A stretch of 30,528 nt of DNA, from positions 1-30,528 of the forward strand of contig CACFEM010000006.1 in assembly GCA_902565325.1 (NCBI GenBank), in the 5' to 3' direction. This DNA comes from an uncultured Pelagibacteraceae bacterium. GTDB taxonomy: Bacteria > Pseudomonadota > Alphaproteobacteria > Pelagibacterales > Pelagibacteraceae. How positions within the stretch are numbered: the stretch's first letter is position 1; each line of letters begins with the position of its first letter. Below, one piece after another: positions 1 through 7,575 of the stretch. Under the pieces are notes generated by a model. That model was not told the origin of the DNA. It saw nothing but the letters and a program-made list of their open reading frames with translations, and did not search any database. Position numbers and translations under genes: made by a program.

Positions 1-260
1 CCACTTATTTTGTAGAATAATGGTTTGGTAGTGTGAGAATTATTAAATACTGTTTCATTACTAAAATCCGAAATAACAAAAGAAAAAATCAAACACAAAA
101 AACTTATGACAACAAAAAATAATTGTAAAAATGTAAATGATAATATTTTGGTATCTAATACGTTTGAATTATTAAAATTTTTATATGAAAAATAAAATAA
201 CGATAATCCAATAATTAATCCTAATATTAACGAATAATATCCAACAATACTATAAATCAA
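1..260 (-). CDS. ccmF: Cytochrome c heme lyase subunit CcmF, N-terminal part (cut by window edge)
   Basis: This is the first 86 codons of CcmF, the large inner-membrane protein of the System I cytochrome c maturation pathway, which transfers heme from holo-CcmE to apocytochrome c. The translation opens with a membrane segment (roughly residues 2-22), then a second one. It ends at the window edge in NSHTTKPLFYKISG, the family-typical stretch just before the WGNHEGS heme-handling motif. The start is a TTG at 260-258. It is chosen because AGGGG, a good Shine-Dalgarno, lies nine bases upstream inside the 3' end of ccmE, and because only one base separates it from the ccmE stop codon. It is the last visible gene of the ccmCDEF operon. 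The identity is firm; the non-ATG start is an inference from spacing. Confidence 0.9.
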   Translation of the reverse strand, partial: MIYSIVGYYSLILGLIIGLSLFYFSYKNFNNSNVLDTKILSFTFLQLFFVVISFLCLIFSFVISDFSNETVFNNSHTTKPLFYKIS

Positions 261-261
261 T

Positions 262-681
262 TTATTTTTCCCCTAATGCTTCTTTTACTTCTGGTGGCAT
301 ATAATTTTCATCATGCTTTGCTAAAATTTTTGTTGCAGAGAAGAAGTTTCTATCTTTTAAAAAACCTTCTGCAACAACACCTTTTTCCTCAGCAAATAAA
401 TTTGGTACTGCACCCGAATAAGTAACATTTATTTCATTTTTAAAGTCTGTTATTATAAAGTTAACTTCATTTGAATTTATAGAAATAGAATTTTTTTTAA
501 CCATACCTCCAACTCTTATTTTGCTTTTATCTATTTCAGTAAGTGATTTTATTTCAGAAGGCGATTGAAAATATACAACATTTTCCTCTAATGATTTTAA
601 AATCAAAAATGTTGTTAAAATTAAAGTAATTAAGACTATTATTATAAACAGAAATCTTAATTTAACTTTTCGACCATACAT
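262..681 (-). CDS. ccmE: Cytochrome c maturation heme chaperone CcmE
   Basis: CcmE is the periplasmic heme chaperone that takes heme from CcmC and hands it to CcmF. The protein has 139 residues, a normal length. It has one N-terminal membrane anchor (about residues 8-29), then an OB-fold beta-barrel domain. The diagnostic C-terminal motif [12 protein letters not shown] is intact. His123 is the residue that binds heme covalently in this family, and Tyr127 is the conserved axial-ligand tyrosine. It lies between ccmD (10-base gap) and ccmF (1-base gap), so it is almost certainly cotranscribed. The tail after the heme motif is short, as in many alphaproteobacteria. Confidence 0.96.
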   Translation of the reverse strand: MYGRKVKLRFLFIIIVLITLILTTFLILKSLEENVVYFQSPSEIKSLTEIDKSKIRVGGMVKKNSISINSNEVNFIITDFKNEINVTYSGAVPNLFAEEKGVVAEGFLKDRNFFSATKILAKHDENYMPPEVKEALGEK

Positions 682-691
682 GGTTAAAAAG

Positions 692-919
692 TTAATTATT
701 TGTTACGTTTGCTAAAATTTCTTTATTTATTCTTTGAGATTTTGCAGAATTAGCCTGCTCAGTAGTAAGTGATCCAAATTTAGCAACAAATTTGTTTTGT
801 TCTTTAACAAATTGCATTTTAGTTACTAAATATAAACCCAAGAAACTTAATAACGTAAAGCTAAAAGCAGATAACACATACACTGCATATCCATTCATAA
901 AAAATAATTCATTTATCAT
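692..919 (-). CDS. ccmD: Heme exporter accessory protein CcmD
   Basis: A 75-residue single-span membrane protein. It starts [20 protein letters not shown], matching the family signature in which an aromatic NGYAxYVxxA segment leads into the transmembrane helix (about residues 9-34), followed by a polar cytoplasmic tail. CcmD links CcmC and CcmE and helps release holo-CcmE from the CcmABCD complex. The start overlaps the ccmC stop by four bases (ATGA), a sign of translational coupling. The tail (residues 36-75) is longer than in many CcmD proteins and of no recognisable domain. Position and N-terminal motif make the call secure. Confidence 0.9.
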   Translation of the reverse strand: MINELFFMNGYAVYVLSAFSFTLLSFLGLYLVTKMQFVKEQNKFVAKFGSLTTEQANSAKSQRINKEILANVTNN

Positions 920-1623
920 AATCTATCTAAGCCTTTATTTTTAATTTTTATCAGTTCTGTATTATATTTCATTAAGAAAATTAACAATGAAAAAAGAGCA
1001 AATGCCGCAGTCATTATTAATAATGGGTAAAGCATTGATGAATGAATTGAGCTTTTTGACAAAATATTAATAGATGCAGGTTGATGGAGTGTATTCCACC
1101 AATCAACTGAGTACTTTATTATTGGAACATTAATAATTCCTAAAATAGTTATAAAAGTTGAGATCTTGTAGACTTTTTCTTCCTTATCATAAATTCTCCA
1201 AACAATTAAATACATTGCATAGAATAAAGCTAATATTAACATCGAAGTAATTCTTGCATCCCAAGCCCACCATGTCCCCCAAGTTGGTTTTCCCCAAATT
1301 GATCCTGTAACTAAAGCAATAATATTAAAAACAAATCCTGAAGGAGCTAAACTTTTAGAGATTAAAAAAAAGTTTTTGTTTCTAAATACAAAACCACAAA
1401 TAGATAACAAAGTTATAGAAGAAAATATTCCAAGTGAAATCCAAGCGGCAGGAACATGAACATACATAATCCTAACTGCATCGCTTTGTTTATAATCTTC
1501 AGGCGATATAATTAATGCTTCAACTAAACCAACACTCAATACAACAATAAACAAAAATAAAACGTACTTAGGTGCTTTTGACGTGATTTTGAAAATCTTG
1601 TTAGGTTCAAAAAGTTTAAACAT
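916..1623 (-). CDS. ccmC: Heme transporter/handling protein CcmC
   Basis: CcmC is a six-helix inner-membrane protein that presents heme to CcmE. The 235-residue translation carries the tryptophan-rich WWD motif WGKPTWGTWWAWD (residues 110-122). It also has the two flanking periplasmic histidines of the family, His56 (YVHVPAA) and His180 (WWNTLHQP). Six hydrophobic segments are visible. It is the first gene of the visible ccm operon and is translationally coupled to ccmD. No ccmA or ccmB lies upstream in the window; instead there is a 179-base structured leader and then hspQ. The ATG has no obvious Shine-Dalgarno. Identity is certain from the motif set. Confidence 0.97.
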   Translation of the reverse strand: MFKLFEPNKIFKITSKAPKYVLFLFIVVLSVGLVEALIISPEDYKQSDAVRIMYVHVPAAWISLGIFSSITLLSICGFVFRNKNFFLISKSLAPSGFVFNIIALVTGSIWGKPTWGTWWAWDARITSMLILALFYAMYLIVWRIYDKEEKVYKISTFITILGIINVPIIKYSVDWWNTLHQPASINILSKSSIHSSMLYPLLIMTAAFALFSLLIFLMKYNTELIKIKNKGLDRL

Positions 1624-1653
1624 ATTTTAATTTAGAATTTTTTTTGGTGATTT

Positions 1654-1751
1654 CTATTATTAAATAGTTTTCTGATCAAGAATGCAGAGGGGAGATAATA
1701 AGATTGAAATTAACGTTTAACACTCTTGACCAGAAGATACTTAAAATATAG
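1654..1751 (-). promoter_or_regulatory. Structured leader or small RNA upstream of ccmC
   Basis: The 179 bases between hspQ and ccmC hold a long stem. Bases 1670-1684 pair with 1721-1735. Read as minus-strand RNA, all 15 positions pair, two of them as G-U. Read as plus-strand RNA the same two positions become A-C mismatches, so the structure fits the minus strand, the strand of ccmC. The 36-base loop displays UCUCCCCUCU (complement of 1686-1695), which resembles an anti-Shine-Dalgarno. A second small hairpin (CTATT/AATAG, around 1653-1666) lies closer to ccmC. A TATATT box on the minus strand just upstream of the stem could be a -10 element. Whether this is a 5' UTR element or a free small RNA cannot be told from sequence. 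Confidence 0.5.
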
Positions 1752-1802
1752 CTAATTTGTATGGCCTAGATTTGAGCTAAATGTGGTTGAATGATGGTTG
1801 CC

Positions 1803-2123
1803 TTAATTAGAGAGCTTGAAATAACTAGAGCCTTTTTTTCCTGAGAAAATCTCTTCAATTAAAGGGTGTTTTATTGGTTCATCAGAGTCATCTATCAGCA
1901 AGTTTTGCTCAGAAACATAAGCTTCATAAGTTATCTCATCATTTTCTGCTAATAAGTGATAAAATGGTTGATCTTTTCTTGGTCTAACATTTTTTGGAAT
2001 AGATTGATACCATTCTTCAGAATTATTAAACTCAAAATCAACATCATAAATCACACCTCTAAATTCAAAGTGTTTATGCTTTACAATGTCTCCAATTGAA
2101 AATTTAGCTTTCTGAACTGGCAT
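1803..2123 (-). CDS. hspQ: Heat shock protein HspQ / hemimethylated-DNA-binding YccV family
   Basis: A 106-residue protein of the HspQ/YccV family. The N-terminal half reads as the typical SH3-like beta barrel: KFSIGDIVKHKHFEFRGVIYDVDFEF, then WYQSIPKNVRPRKDQPFYHLLAE and the YEAYVSEQNL strand. In E. coli HspQ acts as a specificity factor for Lon protease and promotes turnover of mutant DnaA; a link to hemimethylated oriC DNA was the older proposal. The gene starts at ATG 2123-2121 and is divergent from yciB across 87 bases. The next gene on the same strand is ccmC, after the structured leader. Length and motif order match the family well. Confidence 0.9.
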   Translation of the reverse strand: MPVQKAKFSIGDIVKHKHFEFRGVIYDVDFEFNNSEEWYQSIPKNVRPRKDQPFYHLLAENDEITYEAYVSEQNLLIDDSDEPIKHPLIEEIFSGKKGSSYFKLSN

Positions 2124-2210
2124 TAATCTTAGTATGGGTATTTAGAAATAAAAATCAATGCTAAAAATATAAATGTTTTGTGATGTGGCAAATATGTTAA
2201 TATCTTTTAA

Positions 2211-2762
2211 GTGAATAAATCTTTTTTAAAATTTGTTACTGATTTCGGTCCTTTAGCAATATTTTTTTTCTATTATTACAATAGTGGTAAAAATTTATCT
2301 GTAGCAATACCTCCACTAATAGTTGCAACTTTAGTTGCATTGGCAGTAGTTTGGTTTTTTGAAAAAAAAATTCCTCCAATGCCTTTAGTAAGTGGAATTT
2401 TAATTACTTTTTTTGGTGGATTAACAATCTACTTTAATGATCCTATATTTATTTACGTTAAACCAACTATCATCAACATTATGTTTGCTCTTGCGTTATT
2501 TTTTGGGAAATATTTTACCAATGAACCTATTCTTAAAAAAATTATGGGTAAATCTATTCCTCTAACTGATATTGGTTGGGAAATTCTTAATAAACGATGG
2601 ATGTATTTTTTCTTTGGTCTTGCTTTATTAAATGAAATTGTTTGGAGAACTCAAACTGAAGAATTTTGGGTTAATTTTAAAGTATGGGGAATGCTTCCAA
2701 TCACAATAATATTCACAGGGTTTCAGGTACCATTAATTAATAAACATAAGATTGATGCGTAG
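2211..2762 (+). CDS. yciB: Inner-membrane septation protein A (YciB/IspZ)
   Basis: A 183-residue protein with about five hydrophobic helices, matching the YciB/IspZ (intracellular septation protein A) family. Family landmarks are KFVTDFGPLAIFFFYYY at the start, the FGGLTIYFNDPIFIYVKPTI stretch near residues 67-87 and LNEIVWRTQTEEFWVNFKVWG near residues 140-160. In enterobacteria it helps keep envelope integrity and interacts with cell-elongation and division proteins. The start is a GTG at 2211; no ATG fits, and the MNKSFLKFVTDFGP context is the family N-terminus. The gene is divergent from hspQ and followed after 56 bases by the DUF2794 gene. Confidence 0.92.
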   Translation: MNKSFLKFVTDFGPLAIFFFYYYNSGKNLSVAIPPLIVATLVALAVVWFFEKKIPPMPLVSGILITFFGGLTIYFNDPIFIYVKPTIINIMFALALFFGKYFTNEPILKKIMGKSIPLTDIGWEILNKRWMYFFFGLALLNEIVWRTQTEEFWVNFKVWGMLPITIIFTGFQVPLINKHKIDA

Positions 2763-2818
2763 TAATTTAAAATTAGTAGTTAATAATCCACATAATAAAA
2801 TAGAAGAAAAACATTTTT

Positions 2819-3100
2819 TTGAAAAAAGATGAGCTTAAAATTATATTAGACTTATATGCCAAGATGGTTTCTGAAGGTTCTTGGAAAGATTACGGTTTAA
2901 GTATTTCAAGTAAGCAAGTGGGGTTTAGTGTTTTTAGAAATGCTACTGAAAATGCTCTATATAAAATTTGTAAAAATTTTAAGCCTAAAAATAAAAATCT
3001 TAAATATTTAATTACTGATACGAATGGTAAAATACTAAAAAATTCCTACGATCTTAGAATTTTATTAAAAAATACCAACTGGAAGAAACTTCAAAAATAA
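2819..3100 (+). CDS. DUF2794 family protein
   Basis: A 93-residue soluble protein that I recognise as DUF2794, a small family of unknown function found in Alphaproteobacteria. Matching features are the opening LKIILDLYAKMVSEGSWKDY, the VFRNATENALYKICK strand-helix and the closing ILLKNTNW. The start is uncertain. There is no ATG; TTG at 2819 gives MKKDELK, while an in-frame ATT at 2813 would add two residues and sits six bases after GAAG (2803-2806). The gene ends two bases before the converging BAX-inhibitor-1 gene, so any terminator must lie inside coding sequence. No function can be assigned. Confidence 0.8.
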   Translation: MKKDELKIILDLYAKMVSEGSWKDYGLSISSKQVGFSVFRNATENALYKICKNFKPKNKNLKYLITDTNGKILKNSYDLRILLKNTNWKKLQK

Positions 3101-3102
3101 AT

Positions 3103-3864
3103 TTATCTTCTTTGACCAAATAATCTTAACAACATTATAAATAGATTGATAAAATCTAGATATAAAGTTAAAGCGCCCATTACAGCTTTCTTGCCCATTA
3201 ACTCTCCTGAGTCTGACGCAACATACATATTTTTGATTTTCTGAGTGTCATAAGCTGTTAAACCAACAAATATTAAAACACCTAAAATTGAAATCACAAA
3301 ATACATCATAGAAGATTTCATAAAGATATTAACAATTGAAGCTATAATTATTCCAATTAGACCCATCATTAAAAAAGATCCAAACTTTGTAAGATCTCTT
3401 TTAGTTGTGTATCCATAAATACTCATCGCTCCAAATGTTGCAGATGTAATGAAGAAAACTCTTGTTACACTCATTCCAGTATAAACCAATAAAATTGAAG
3501 ATAATGATAGACCCATCAAAGCTGCAAAAACCCAAAACGTAGTTTGTGCTTTTGATGCACTCATCTTATTAATTCCAAAACTCATGTAAAAAACGATACC
3601 TAGAGGTGCTAACATTACAAGCCATTTAAGACCTGATAAATAAATTGCATTCCCCATCTGCGTTAGACCAACGATTGAACCTGCATCGTTAGTAACAACA
3701 GACATTTTAAATGTTAATAATGCTACTATTCCAGTTAGCAATATACCTGTTGCCATGTAGTTATAAACTTTTAGCATGTAGGCTCTTAAGCCTTCATCCA
3801 TTACAGCAGCTGTTTGTTGTGCTGCTTTTGCTCTATTTAGTATTCCGTTTTTATCATATTCCAT
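3103..3864 (-). CDS. BAX inhibitor-1 / YccA-YbhL family membrane protein
   Basis: A 253-residue protein with seven predicted membrane segments and a short basic C-terminus, the layout of the Bax inhibitor-1 (UPF0005) family. Landmarks are LRAYMLKVYNYMATGILLTGI after a ~25-residue cytoplasmic N-terminus, SIYGYTTKRDLTKFGSFLMMGL in the middle and GLTAYDTQKIK near the end. The two aspartates in the last third (Asp206 of TAYDTQ and Asp237 of LYLDFINLF) are the kind of buried acidic pair that forms the pH-sensing calcium-leak site in bacterial BI-1 proteins. It probably acts as an inner-membrane calcium leak channel or protease partner. It is monocistronic, divergent from tas and convergent with the DUF2794 gene. 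Confidence 0.92.
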   Translation of the reverse strand: MEYDKNGILNRAKAAQQTAAVMDEGLRAYMLKVYNYMATGILLTGIVALLTFKMSVVTNDAGSIVGLTQMGNAIYLSGLKWLVMLAPLGIVFYMSFGINKMSASKAQTTFWVFAALMGLSLSSILLVYTGMSVTRVFFITSATFGAMSIYGYTTKRDLTKFGSFLMMGLIGIIIASIVNIFMKSSMMYFVISILGVLIFVGLTAYDTQKIKNMYVASDSGELMGKKAVMGALTLYLDFINLFIMLLRLFGQRR

Positions 3865-3943
3865 AATAAGTAATATATATATTCTTTTACTAATTATTCA
3901 AGATACCTTAAAAGATAAACAAAATTTTAACTTAATATTTCTA

Positions 3944-4978
3944 ATGAATTACAAAAATTTAGGTAATACCGATATTAAAGTGAGTACAATTTGTCTCGGT
4001 ACTATGACGTGGGGAGAACAAAATACTGAGCTTGAAGCATTTGAACAAATGCATTTTGCTTTAGATCAAGGAGTAAATTTTTGGGACACTGCTGAATTAT
4101 ATGCAGTACCACCAAGAGAGGAAACCTATGGTGATACAGAAGAAATTATTGGAAACTGGTTTGAAAAAACAAAAAAAAGAGACAAAGTCATTCTAGCAAC
4201 AAAAGTTGCTGGTCCAGCAAGAGATTATTTAAGAAGTGGAGAAAATAGTTTTACAGGTCCAAACTTAGAATCTGCTTTAAATGACAGTCTTAAAAGACTT
4301 AAAACTGATTATATAGATTTATATCAACTTCATTGGCCAGAAAGAAATGTAAATAATTTTGGGAGACTTGGTTATGTTCATAAGGAAAATGAATGGAATA
4401 AATTTGAAGATGTTCTTGCGGAGTTAAATAAATATATTGATCAGGGAAAAATAAGATACGTTGGTTTATCAAATGAGACCCCTTGGGGAGTTTTAAATTA
4501 TCTTCAGTTATCCAAAGATAAAAAGTTGCCAAGAATGATGTCAATCCAAAATCCTTATAGTTTATTAAATAGATCTTACGAAGTTGGACTAGCTGAAGTA
4601 TCTATAAGAGAAAACATTGGCTGCTTAGCTTACTCACCACTTGCAAGTGGATATTTAAGTGGAAAGTATAGAAATAAGAATTTCCCCAAAGGATCAAGAA
4701 TGGAGAGAGATTTCGATTTCTGGACAAGGTATAGAAAGCCAAATACTGAGGATGCCGTTGAACATTATTATAAAATTAGTGAAAAGTTTGGTCTAGATAT
4801 GAGTCAGATGGCGATAAAATTTTGTGAAATCCAAGACTTTATGACTAGTGTAGTAATTGGAGCAACTACAATGGAGCAGTTGAAAACAAATATAGAAAGT
4901 GTAAATGTAAACTTATCTGATGATGTCATTAAAGAAATTAACTACGTACAAACAATTTATCCAAATCCATGTCCATAA
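3944..4978 (+). CDS. tas: NADP(H)-dependent aldo/keto reductase, Tas-like
   Basis: A 344-residue TIM-barrel aldo/keto reductase closest in form to E. coli Tas. The catalytic tetrad is intact: Asp48 and Tyr53 in NFWDTAELY, Lys87 in LATKVAG, and His130 in LYQLHWPER. The Tas-like features are the ELYAVPPREETYGDTEEIIG insertion after the first strand and the long loop after the histidine. The substrate is unknown; members reduce aldehydes or ketones with NADPH. It has its own upstream region (divergent from the BI-1 gene) and overlaps the next gene by ten bases, so the two are probably translationally coupled although their products work in different compartments. Confidence 0.92.
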   Translation: MNYKNLGNTDIKVSTICLGTMTWGEQNTELEAFEQMHFALDQGVNFWDTAELYAVPPREETYGDTEEIIGNWFEKTKKRDKVILATKVAGPARDYLRSGENSFTGPNLESALNDSLKRLKTDYIDLYQLHWPERNVNNFGRLGYVHKENEWNKFEDVLAELNKYIDQGKIRYVGLSNETPWGVLNYLQLSKDKKLPRMMSIQNPYSLLNRSYEVGLAEVSIRENIGCLAYSPLASGYLSGKYRNKNFPKGSRMERDFDFWTRYRKPNTEDAVEHYYKISEKFGLDMSQMAIKFCEIQDFMTSVVIGATTMEQLKTNIESVNVNLSDDVIKEINYVQTIYPNPCP

Positions 4979-5481
4979 TTAAAAAAATTACAATATTGTT
5001 AGGAATATTTTTTATAAGTGGTATTACTCAAGTTTCAGCTCAGGAAATTAAAAAAATTGGTAAATATAAAGATTGGGAGGCAATGGTCGTTATAGATGCT
5101 GACGGTAAAGTATGCTTTGCGCAATCAATGCCTATTTTACAAGCACCCAAAACTAATAAAAGAGATGCAAAATTATTTGTAGCATTTAGACCAAACGACA
5201 ATATAAAAAATGAAGTAAGTGTTACCCCGGGTTATGAATTCAACAAAAATAATTCTGTAACAGCTGCTTCAGGGAAGAATAAATTTAAATTTGATATTAA
5301 AGAACAAGGTTTTGCGTGGATTGCAGATAACAAAATCGAATTAAAAATGATCAAACAAATGAGAAAAGGATCTAGAATTATGATCACTGGATACAATCAA
5401 CAAGGTTCTCAAACAATTGACCATTACTCATTATTAGGATTTACTAAAGCTTATAACGCTTCAAGAAAAGCTTGTAGTTAA
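4969..5481 (+). CDS. Invasion-associated locus B (IalB)-like periplasmic protein
   Basis: A 170-residue secreted protein. Residues 1-24 form a clear signal peptide (basic KK, hydrophobic core, cleavage after QVSA). The mature part matches the IalB family, common in Alphaproteobacteria: a WEAMVVIDADGKVCFAQSMP strand pair with Cys49, an AKLFVAFRP segment, and a C-terminal LGFTKAYNASRKACS in which Cys169 closes the protein. The two cysteines probably form a disulfide. The name comes from Bartonella; in free-living bacteria the role is unknown and nothing suggests pathogenicity here. The ATG lies inside the 3' end of tas, and argG follows after four bases. Confidence 0.85.
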   Translation: MSIIKKITILLGIFFISGITQVSAQEIKKIGKYKDWEAMVVIDADGKVCFAQSMPILQAPKTNKRDAKLFVAFRPNDNIKNEVSVTPGYEFNKNNSVTAASGKNKFKFDIKEQGFAWIADNKIELKMIKQMRKGSRIMITGYNQQGSQTIDHYSLLGFTKAYNASRKACS

Positions 5482-5485
5482 TTTA

Positions 5486-6673
5486 ATGAAATCAAAAAAG
5501 AAAATTGTTCTAGCTTATTCTGGAGGGCTCGATACTTCTATAATTTTAAAATGGCTTCAAGAAAATTATGATGCAGATGTAATTTGTTATACAGCAGATG
5601 TTGGACAAGAAATTGATAGAAAAAAAATTATTACTAATGCAAAAAAATTTGGTGTTAAAAATATAATTGTTAAAGATTTAAAAGATATTTTTGTTAAGGA
5701 TTATGTTTATCCCATGATCAGAGGACACGCGATCTATGAGGGTGTTTATTTATTAGGGACATCAATAGCAAGACCTCTAATTGCAAAAGATCAAATAAGA
5801 GTAGCTAAAAAATTTAAGGCTTATGCAGTTTCACATGGAGCAACTGGTAAAGGTAATGACCAAGTTAGGTTTGAATTAGGTTATCATTATTTTGGTCCTA
5901 AAATTAAAATCATAGCTCCGTGGAGAATTTGGAAACTAAAATCTAGAACAGACTTAATTAATTATGCAAAGAAACATGGCATAGCTATTCCTAAAGATAA
6001 AAAAGGTGCGCCTCCTTTTTCTGTGGATGACAATTTATTTCATACGTCAACTGAAGGTAAGGTTTTAGAAAATCCAAAAAATTCTGCACCAGAATTTATT
6101 TTTCAACGAACAGTTTCTCCAGAAAAGGCACCTAACAAACCGTCGTTTGTTACTATCAATTTTAAAAATGGTGATCCTTTTGGAATTAACGGAAAAAAAA
6201 TGTCTCCTGCTAAATTATTAACAAAGTTAAATGACCTAGCAGGTAAAAATGGAATTGGAAGAGTTGACTTGGTAGAGAATAGATTTTTAGGTATCAAATC
6301 TAGAGGTGTATATGAGACACCTGGTGGAACCCTATTAATTAATGCTCATCGAGCAATTGAGTCTGTTACTTTAGATAAAGAAACTATGCATAAAAAAGAT
6401 CAAGTAATGTCTAGATATGCTGAATTAATTTATAATGGTTATTGGTATTCAAAAGAAAGATTTAAACTTCAAAAAATTGTAGATCTAAAAAGAAGTAAAG
6501 TTAATGGCTCAGTTAAGCTTAAATTGTATAAAGGAAATATTACAATTCAATCAAGAGTTACTAATAGCAGTGCTTATTCAATGAAGAAGGTTTCATTTGA
6601 AGAAAATAAGTCATTTAATAAATCTAATGTTGAAAGATTTATCAATTTTCACAAAAAAAAGCTTCGTTCATAG
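5486..6673 (+). CDS. argG: Argininosuccinate synthase
   Basis: Joins citrulline and aspartate at the cost of ATP to AMP to make argininosuccinate, the penultimate step of arginine synthesis. The 395-residue length is normal. The N-terminal ATP-pyrophosphatase loop AYSGGLDTS is at residues 10-18. It is followed by the YTADVGQ segment, the LLGTSIARPLIAK motif, the SHGATGKGNDQVRFE motif that binds citrulline/aspartate, and the C-terminal synthetase/multimerisation domain with SRGVYETPGGT. It follows the IalB-like gene after four bases; no other arginine gene is in the window. A small hairpin lies just downstream. Confidence 0.98.
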   Translation: MKSKKKIVLAYSGGLDTSIILKWLQENYDADVICYTADVGQEIDRKKIITNAKKFGVKNIIVKDLKDIFVKDYVYPMIRGHAIYEGVYLLGTSIARPLIAKDQIRVAKKFKAYAVSHGATGKGNDQVRFELGYHYFGPKIKIIAPWRIWKLKSRTDLINYAKKHGIAIPKDKKGAPPFSVDDNLFHTSTEGKVLENPKNSAPEFIFQRTVSPEKAPNKPSFVTINFKNGDPFGINGKKMSPAKLLTKLNDLAGKNGIGRVDLVENRFLGIKSRGVYETPGGTLLINAHRAIESVTLDKETMHKKDQVMSRYAELIYNGYWYSKERFKLQKIVDLKRSKVNGSVKLKLYKGNITIQSRVTNSSAYSMKKVSFEENKSFNKSNVERFINFHKKKLRS

Positions 6674-6684
6674 GTAGGTTTAGG

Positions 6685-6700
6685 ACAAATTAACATTTGT
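6685..6700 (+). terminator. Small hairpin after argG, possible weak terminator
   Basis: ACAAAT (6685-6690) and ATTTGT (6695-6700) form a perfect 6-base-pair stem with a TAAC loop, followed by TTAAAT. It sits in the 57-base gap between argG and the next gene. The stem is A/T-rich and the T-tract is poor, so termination strength would be low. Confidence 0.25.
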
Positions 6701-6730
6701 TTAAATCACCAAAAATTATATCCTTATCAC

Positions 6731-7189
6731 ATGGAATCAATAAAGAATTGGATGAAAGATGCTGCAAATATTTTATTTGATGATAGTAAAAATGATCTGC
6801 GTGCACTTCCAAAAACAGTTAGACTACAAATTTTATTAGTTTTAAGTTTTATTTGGACCACAGTTTTTAGTTTATATATTTTTTCATACACAACTTTTGC
6901 ATTTGGATGGGCTGGACTTTTTTTAGCTCATATTGGTTTAATATTTGCTGTCTACATGACCTTTAAACAATTTCATAAAGCAGAAGCAAAATCAGCCAAT
7001 GTTTTTCAAACAAAAAATTTTGATCCTTTTAAAATTATGGTCATCGTTTTTGTAATAGTATTTATATTTGTATTTTCAAAAGGAATTGAAGTTTTAACTA
7101 GTCCAAATCCAAACTCTTATTCGATCCCTTATGATGGACCCTTAAAATCTGCAATTGAAAAATGGCTACCATTTAGTAAAGATAAATAA
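6731..7189 (+). CDS. Unknown small three-span membrane protein
   Basis: I do not recognise this 152-residue protein. It has a polar, probably cytoplasmic N-terminus of about 30 residues (IKNWMKDAANILFDDSKNDL). Hydrophobic helices follow at about 31-53, 57-80 and 100-118, and the tail is polar and rich in Pro/Ser (TSPNPNSYSIPYDGPLKS). There is no signal peptide, no cysteine pair and no catalytic motif. Its TAA stop overlaps the ATG of the PsiE-like gene by one base (TAATG), so the two are probably coupled and their products may work together in the membrane. The coding call rests on length, start context and the tight junction. Confidence 0.75.
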   Translation: MESIKNWMKDAANILFDDSKNDLRALPKTVRLQILLVLSFIWTTVFSLYIFSYTTFAFGWAGLFLAHIGLIFAVYMTFKQFHKAEAKSANVFQTKNFDPFKIMVIVFVIVFIFVFSKGIEVLTSPNPNSYSIPYDGPLKSAIEKWLPFSKDK

Positions 7190-7569
7190 TGGACAAGATA
7201 GCAAAAAACTTACAATTAGCTTTAATGGTTATTATCTTAATCAGTACGGTTATTGCTGTTGGGATTGAAATTAAAAACATGTTTACTAACCAATCAGTTA
7301 CGCTAGCAGATTTATTATTGATGTTTCTATATTTAGAAGTTCTAGCAATGGTAAGAGTTTTTTGGAGCCAACAATCTATAAGTATTACCCTTCCACTTCT
7401 TATTGCCATTACCGCACTAGCGCGATTTATTATTTTGCAAGGTAAAGAAATGGACCCTACTGCACTTGTTTATGAAGCAGTTGCAATTTTATTAATTGCT
7501 GGAGCAATTGTTGTTTTAAGATTAAGACATAGTGACAAATTAGGTCTTAAGAAAAAAAAATCAAAATAA
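7189..7569 (+). CDS. PsiE-like (phosphate-starvation-inducible E) membrane protein
   Basis: A 126-residue membrane protein with four hydrophobic segments (about 7-25, 38-58, 63-84, 93-111) and a very basic C-terminus (KLGLKKKKSK). The arrangement resembles the PsiE family: a first helix, an acidic stretch, YLEVLAMVRVFWSQQSISITLPLLIAITALARFII, then EAVAILLIAGAIVVLRLR. In E. coli psiE is regulated by PhoB and cAMP-CRP, but its function is unknown. I see no Pho box here because the gene starts inside the stop codon of the preceding one. Family assignment is from pattern recognition and reasonably good. Confidence 0.75.
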   Translation: MDKIAKNLQLALMVIILISTVIAVGIEIKNMFTNQSVTLADLLLMFLYLEVLAMVRVFWSQQSISITLPLLIAITALARFIILQGKEMDPTALVYEAVAILLIAGAIVVLRLRHSDKLGLKKKKSK

Positions 7570-7575
7570 TTTTTA

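Noticed and set aside
1624..1802. 6S RNA or another known RNA class in the hspQ-ccmC gap
   Set aside because: A long imperfect rod is present, but I cannot see a conserved 6S central bubble or neighbouring gene context, so no known family is claimed.
3872..3883. AATATATATATT palindrome between the BI-1 and tas genes
   Set aside because: A pure A/T alternating run is expected by chance in DNA this AT-rich; no other sign of an operator.
4299..4544. Minus-strand frame of 81 codons inside tas
   Set aside because: Antisense shadow; the tas reading frame is complete with an intact catalytic tetrad.
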